From contig JAMOPD010000387.1 in the NCBI GenBank assembly GCA_027064745.1, forward strand, positions 1 through 28,375: a stretch of DNA of 28,375 nt. The letters run 5' to 3'. Positions 25,472 through 28,375 of the stretch are shown one piece after another. Origin of the DNA: Thermococcaceae archaeon. Lineage in GTDB: Archaea > Methanobacteriota_B > Thermococci > Thermococcales > Thermococcaceae. The notes below the pieces were generated by a model, which was not told the DNA's origin, did no database searches, and saw only the letters and a program-made list of their open reading frames with translations. The position numbers and the translations under genes were made by a program. Position 1 is the first letter of the stretch. Every line of letters starts with the position of its first letter.

Positions 25472-26542
25472 ATGAAATTTAAATGGATTTTAATCTCCCT
25501 CTTCTTTATATTCATTTTGATTTCTAATACCTATGTTAGCTGTGCTTCTGCTTATTATGAGGGAGTTGTTATATTTCCCAGACTCTCAGTGGTTGGCAGG
25601 GATGATGCGTTTATCTTAGTTGCTGTGTATAAACTATCCCTCCCTCCAAATATGAATTCTTCAGCAATAACTTTGCCTATAGAGGATAAAGTTAGCCCTG
25701 ATTATGAATATCTCTTCTATGTTAATTCATCCGGCGCATATCTCGTTTATAAAGCAATGTTGCCCTATAACTCTCCTCCGGCTCAGGTGTTTCCAATTGT
25801 AGGTTACTATAATAATTCATGGTACCTCCTGCTGGATCATAGCGCTGTAACTTTCAATGTCTCTCCGAGAAGAGCAATTGGACTTTATCGTTTTAATAAA
25901 AGCTGCATATCTCCCACCACTCTGCTTCTATACAATGTTACATCAATGGTGGATACCCAGGCTTTTCCTACAGAGTATGGAGAATATATGGAATTTGCTC
26001 CTACACAAAAATCATCTGTGGGTTTTTATTTCACGGTACCTAAGTCGGTTTTAGATAAGTACTTTGGACCAAACACAACAGCTACGGATGTAACTGCTCG
26101 TTCTCTTGTTGGAGGCGAAACCTTGGTAATCTTGCCGGTAGAGGGAGCTTTTAAAAACGCTGAAAGTTCAAAGTATATTCTCATCAAACCCACAAAAATG
26201 AACCTCGCTACATTAAGATATTATTATTCTGTAGTTGCTACTCCCATCAGTGAGGATGGTCTTCCGTACTACGGTGTTCTTTTCTACAGCAAAAACGGAA
26301 GCATTCGCTTTGTGCCGTTGATTAAATACGCTCTGACAACTACTCTAACCCATCCCTGGGTAGTAGGCCTTGCTCCAAATGTCAAACTTTTCCACGTACC
26401 TTTTTGTCCAGAAAGCGAGGAGAACAATTCAATCAGAACCCCTGTTAGTTATTCTTCATCTTTTTCAGTGTCCAACTACTGGTGTGTTTTGATATTTTTC
26501 TTAGGTGTTCTTACCGGTATAATAGTTGGGAGAAGGAGATGA
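25472..26542 (+). CDS. Secreted, C-terminally anchored surface protein, unknown
   Basis: A 356-residue protein beginning with a strong signal peptide (WILISLFFIFILISNTYVSC, cleavage near residues 22-26) and ending in a membrane helix (YWCVLIFFLGVLTGIIVG) followed by RRR, as in the preceding gene. The outer part is rich in Tyr, Ser and N-x-S/T sites (for example NSSA, NSSG, NNSW, NVTS, NTTA). No family is recognised. ATG 25472 has AAAGGTGAG upstream; the GTG at 25463 lies in that site. A gap of 94 bases separates it from the preceding gene. The same build (signal, exposed body, helix, basic tail) suggests the two products work together at the cell surface. Confidence 0.7.
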   Translation: MKFKWILISLFFIFILISNTYVSCASAYYEGVVIFPRLSVVGRDDAFILVAVYKLSLPPNMNSSAITLPIEDKVSPDYEYLFYVNSSGAYLVYKAMLPYNSPPAQVFPIVGYYNNSWYLLLDHSAVTFNVSPRRAIGLYRFNKSCISPTTLLLYNVTSMVDTQAFPTEYGEYMEFAPTQKSSVGFYFTVPKSVLDKYFGPNTTATDVTARSLVGGETLVILPVEGAFKNAESSKYILIKPTKMNLATLRYYYSVVATPISEDGLPYYGVLFYSKNGSIRFVPLIKYALTTTLTHPWVVGLAPNVKLFHVPFCPESEENNSIRTPVSYSSSFSVSNYWCVLIFFLGVLTGIIVGRRR

Positions 26543-26555
26543 CCAAATACACGGA

Positions 26556-26630
26556 ATGATTAAGTCTCAGCTCCTCGTTCTCTTCCTTATTTTTTCTGTT
26601 TATATGGCTTTTTCTTTAGCTTGGGGGTAA
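26556..26630 (+). pseudogene. Signal-peptide stub of a lost secreted protein
   Basis: ATG 26556 opens a 24-residue frame, MIKSQLLVLFLIFSVYMAFS followed by LAWG and a TAA. It is a complete signal peptide with nothing after it. AAGGAGATGA lies upstream at 26533-26542. The most likely reading is the start of a gene whose body was lost, of which 26780-26918 may be another piece. Confidence 0.5.
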
Positions 26631-26779
26631 GAATTAGAGATTTTTAATCTTCTTCTCTTGGGGTAGAGGAGATAAAGCAATTTTATCTCTGTGAATATAT
26701 AACTACTTTGAATCGTGTGCTTTAATTTACAACGGAAATTTTTGTCAAGATATCTCTCAACTTTAGTCTTAGACATACC

Positions 26780-26918
26780 CGTGCATTGGAACAGAGGATA
26801 CTAGCTTATAGAGTCGAGCTTTACACGTATCACAAAGGTATACTCAAGCTTATTAAACTTTCGAGGAAGTTTGTGCATGGATAACGACTTAGAGATTAAG
26901 TGGAACAATGGGGAATAG
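26780..26918 (+). pseudogene. Decayed partial copy of the gene at 23944
   Basis: From 26813, 45 bases are identical to 24232-24276 (GTCGAGCTTTACACGTATCA and onward), and similarity continues with small deletions to about 26918 (matching AAGTTTGTGC, then TGGATAACGACTT, GAGATTAAGTGGAA). Before 26813, TGGAAC and ATACT...GCTTAT match 24188-24210 loosely, with a deletion. The indels destroy the reading frame. The identity shows duplication of this surface gene followed by loss. Confidence 0.8.
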
Positions 26919-26991
26919 GTATAGATTATCATACACTTAAAGATTTTGCCAACAATCTTATCAAAAGGAGATAAAAAGAACTAAAATAACA

Positions 26992-27024
26992 GCCTGCCGG
27001 TCGGCATCCGCCCACAGGGCAGGC
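26992..27024. repeat. GC-rich stem in an AT-rich spacer, possible small RNA or terminator
   Basis: GCCTGCC (26992-26998) pairs with GGCAGGC (27018-27024) around a GC-rich loop of 19 bases. The 33 bases stand out sharply from the AT-rich surroundings, which in hyperthermophiles is a common sign of structured RNA. It lies about 160 bases before the next gene and is not followed by a T run at once. Confidence 0.4.
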
Positions 27025-27149
27025 CAGATATTTGACTTTTCTAGTTTTACACTAAATCTTAACACTTATTCTTTAGAAAGTGTTTCGTTTTTAGTTTGCT
27101 TTTGTCTTAGAGAATTTTGAGATAAAGGAACATTTAATAACACTACACC

Positions 27150-27157
27150 TTTTTAAA
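27150..27157 (+). promoter_or_regulatory. TATA box for the COG1325-like gene and rnp3
   Basis: TTTTTAAA within ACACCTTTTTAAACCCCT, 33 bases before ATG 27190. The 18 bases are identical to those before RNase J (3343-3360), another RNA-processing gene. Confidence 0.6.
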
Positions 27158-27189
27158 CCCCTCTGCGTTTTTCCTCTTAGGTGAGAAAA

Positions 27190-27645
27190 ATGACAGAGCT
27201 CAAAGCCCACCACATTAGACTCATAACATTTATCCATGCTACTGAGGATGAGGATAAAGTTCTTGAGGCCATAGCAACGTTTATCCCGGCAGAAATAGAC
27301 AAGGACGACGTTCTTTTTGATGTTGTTGGGACTACAGGCTACTTCGGCAATCCGATAAAAGTTGTCAACGTAGAGATAAAGAGAAGCAGAGCTGTGAAAG
27401 CTTTTCTTAGAGAATTCAAAGATTTACTAGGTGAAGATGACAAGAGATATCTCCTTGATCATCTTGACGAGAAGATTGATGAGGATGGGACATTATACAT
27501 GCGTTTTAATAAACAGAGGGCATATCTTGGAGAGCTCAAAGTTGATGAAGGGGAAGATGTAATCCAGGTAAAGATTAAGGTGAAGGCCTTTCCAATGAGA
27601 AAGGAAACGGTTGTAAAGGCTGTGAGGGAGTGGCTGGAGGAATGA
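27190..27645 (+). CDS. COG1325-like RNA-binding/exosome-associated protein
   Basis: A 151-residue protein matching the archaeal COG1325 group of predicted exosome or RNA-binding subunits: HHIRLITFIHATEDEDKVLE at the start, then FDVVGTTGYFGNPIKVVNVE and a basic C-terminal half with VIQVKIKVKAFPMRK. It is probably cytosolic and involved in RNA processing. ATG 27190 is preferred over GTG 27181 because AGGTGAG lies just before it. The stop overlaps the start region of rnp3, so the two are translationally coupled and share a role in RNA maturation. Confidence 0.8.
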   Translation: MTELKAHHIRLITFIHATEDEDKVLEAIATFIPAEIDKDDVLFDVVGTTGYFGNPIKVVNVEIKRSRAVKAFLREFKDLLGEDDKRYLLDHLDEKIDEDGTLYMRFNKQRAYLGELKVDEGEDVIQVKIKVKAFPMRKETVVKAVREWLEE

Positions 27646-28274
27646 TGGTAGAATTGGATGTAAGAAGCAGAGAAGCCTATGATATGGCAAAAGAATGGTT
27701 TGATGAGGTTGTTTTTACCAGAAAACTTATTCTCGAAAGTTCTCCAGATTGGGATTCTCTTAAGGAAGAGCTCAAGGTTCTCCGGGAAACATATGACACT
27801 GTGGCTCTTCTGATAGTCACAAAAAAGCCAAGCTTAATCCGTGAGGTCAAAAATCGCAATTTAAAAGCTCTCCTCTATGTTCAAGGAGGAAATATGAGGG
27901 TGAACCGTTTTGCCCTTGAAGCCGGCGTTGATGCCCTCATAAGTCCATGGTTTGGGAGGATGGATGCTGGTTTTGATCAAGTCTTGGCGAAGCTAGCAAC
28001 GAAAAATGATGTTGCAATTGGATTTTCTCTTGAACCTCTCCTAAGAGCAAATCCCTATGAGAAGGTTCAGATTCTCCGTTTCATGATAAAGTGCTGGCAA
28101 CTCGTTGAAAAATATCGAGTTCCGAGGTTTTTAACAAGTTCTGCTGAGAATAAATGGCAGGTTAGAGCCCCCAAAGACTTGATGAGCTTAGGTATTGCTC
28201 TGGGAATGGAGATTCCCCAGGCTAAAGCTAGCTTAAGTTTTTTTCCTGAAAAAATTTTGAGAAGAAGATATTGA
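27645..28274 (+). CDS. rnp3: Ribonuclease P protein component 3 (Rpp30)
   Basis: A 209-residue Rpp30 family protein with a TIM-barrel-like fold, part of archaeal RNase P, which trims the 5' end of pre-tRNA. It shows NLKALLYVQGGNMRVNRFAL and EAGVDALISPW, then AIGFSLEPLLRANPYEK and VPRFLTSSAENKWQVRAPKD, all characteristic. ATG 27645 has GGAGG four bases upstream; ATG 27642 is too close. It overlaps the stop of the COG1325-like gene. The gene ends 7 bases from the tail of the convergent gene at 28282. Confidence 0.93.
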   Translation: MVELDVRSREAYDMAKEWFDEVVFTRKLILESSPDWDSLKEELKVLRETYDTVALLIVTKKPSLIREVKNRNLKALLYVQGGNMRVNRFALEAGVDALISPWFGRMDAGFDQVLAKLATKNDVAIGFSLEPLLRANPYEKVQILRFMIKCWQLVEKYRVPRFLTSSAENKWQVRAPKDLMSLGIALGMEIPQAKASLSFFPEKILRRRY

Positions 28275-28281
28275 TCACCGT

Positions 28282-28375
28282 TTAAAGATTTAAAGCTGGA
28301 AATTCCTCAGGCTCATAACCCTCAAGCTTTCTATCTAAGTAGTCTTCGTAGCCTTTTAGATCAAGCAATCCATGT
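28282..28375 (-). CDS. C-terminal end of a TrpB2-like gene (tryptophan synthase beta-like), start outside window
   Basis: The minus strand encodes the last 30 residues of a protein, GLLDLKGYEDYLDRKLEGYE and PEEFPALNL, then TAA. The GHG-L-DL-x-Y-x-x-YL pattern resembles the C-terminus of TrpB2-type tryptophan synthase beta chains. This rests on memory of the family's end and on very little sequence. It is convergent with rnp3. Confidence 0.4.
   Translation of the reverse strand, partial: HGLLDLKGYEDYLDRKLEGYEPEEFPALNL

Noticed and set aside
26992..27024. tRNA fragment or integration site
   Set aside because: No T-loop GGTTCGAAT or CCA-like end, and no integrase gene nearby.

Overview
The window looks like a piece of a Thermococcales chromosome (Thermococcus/Pyrococcus group). 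The evidence is the set of archaeal genes: tungsten-type aldehyde:ferredoxin oxidoreductase, type 2 IPP isomerase, archaeal RNase J, an IdsA-type prenyl synthase, archaeal LeuRS, ribosomal protein L15e and RNase P protein Rpp30. Signals are archaeal too: TATA boxes of the TTTTTAAA or TTATAAAT kind sit about 25-40 bases before starts, Shine-Dalgarno sites are strong (GGAGG, GGTGG), and GTG and TTG starts are frequent. Most of the window is AT-rich, suggesting one of the lower-GC Thermococcus species. Several blocks near 55-60% GC (1-2446, 15150-15720, 17150-17515) look as if they came from a higher-GC relative. The species is inference only.

Layout. 1-5788: a partial AOR-family gene on the minus strand diverges from a lipid/RNA cluster on the plus strand (IPP isomerase, an AT-rich membrane protein with a small downstream ORF, RNase J, prenyl diphosphate synthase). 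The AT-rich genes look inserted between the isomerase and RNase J. 5821-13261: a cupin gene diverges from a catabolic cluster of hydantoinase/oxoprolinase subunits A and B, an M24 metallopeptidase, an NCS1 permease broken by a one-base frameshift, and an Lrp/AsnC regulator. An operator-like inverted repeat lies between the cupin and hyuA. 13265-15798: a methyltransferase ORF whose N-terminal part is made of inverted repeats, a region with unused TATA boxes, an unlisted 46-residue ORF, and a membrane protein that is a sharp GC mosaic. 16230-22871: leuS (with a GC-rich tract around KMSKS), a tautomerase plus YtcJ-like amidohydrolase pair, a second M24 peptidase, and rpl15e with a structured leader. 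23066-26542: three AT-rich genes (a DUF4855-like protein and two secreted, C-terminally anchored proteins) behind a perfect 22-bp palindrome, followed by decayed remains of a related gene. 27190-28375: a COG1325-like RNA-binding protein, RNase P Rpp30, and the tail of a TrpB2-like gene.

How the parts may work together. The isomerase and prenyl synthase supply isoprenoids for archaeal lipids. The hyu genes look like one regulated unit for importing and opening a cyclic amide or amino-acid derivative, but the importer is broken as sequenced. The region 23066-26630 is the least familiar part and may be a small lineage-specific cell-surface locus. No tRNA, rRNA, CRISPR array or intact insertion sequence was recognised by eye.
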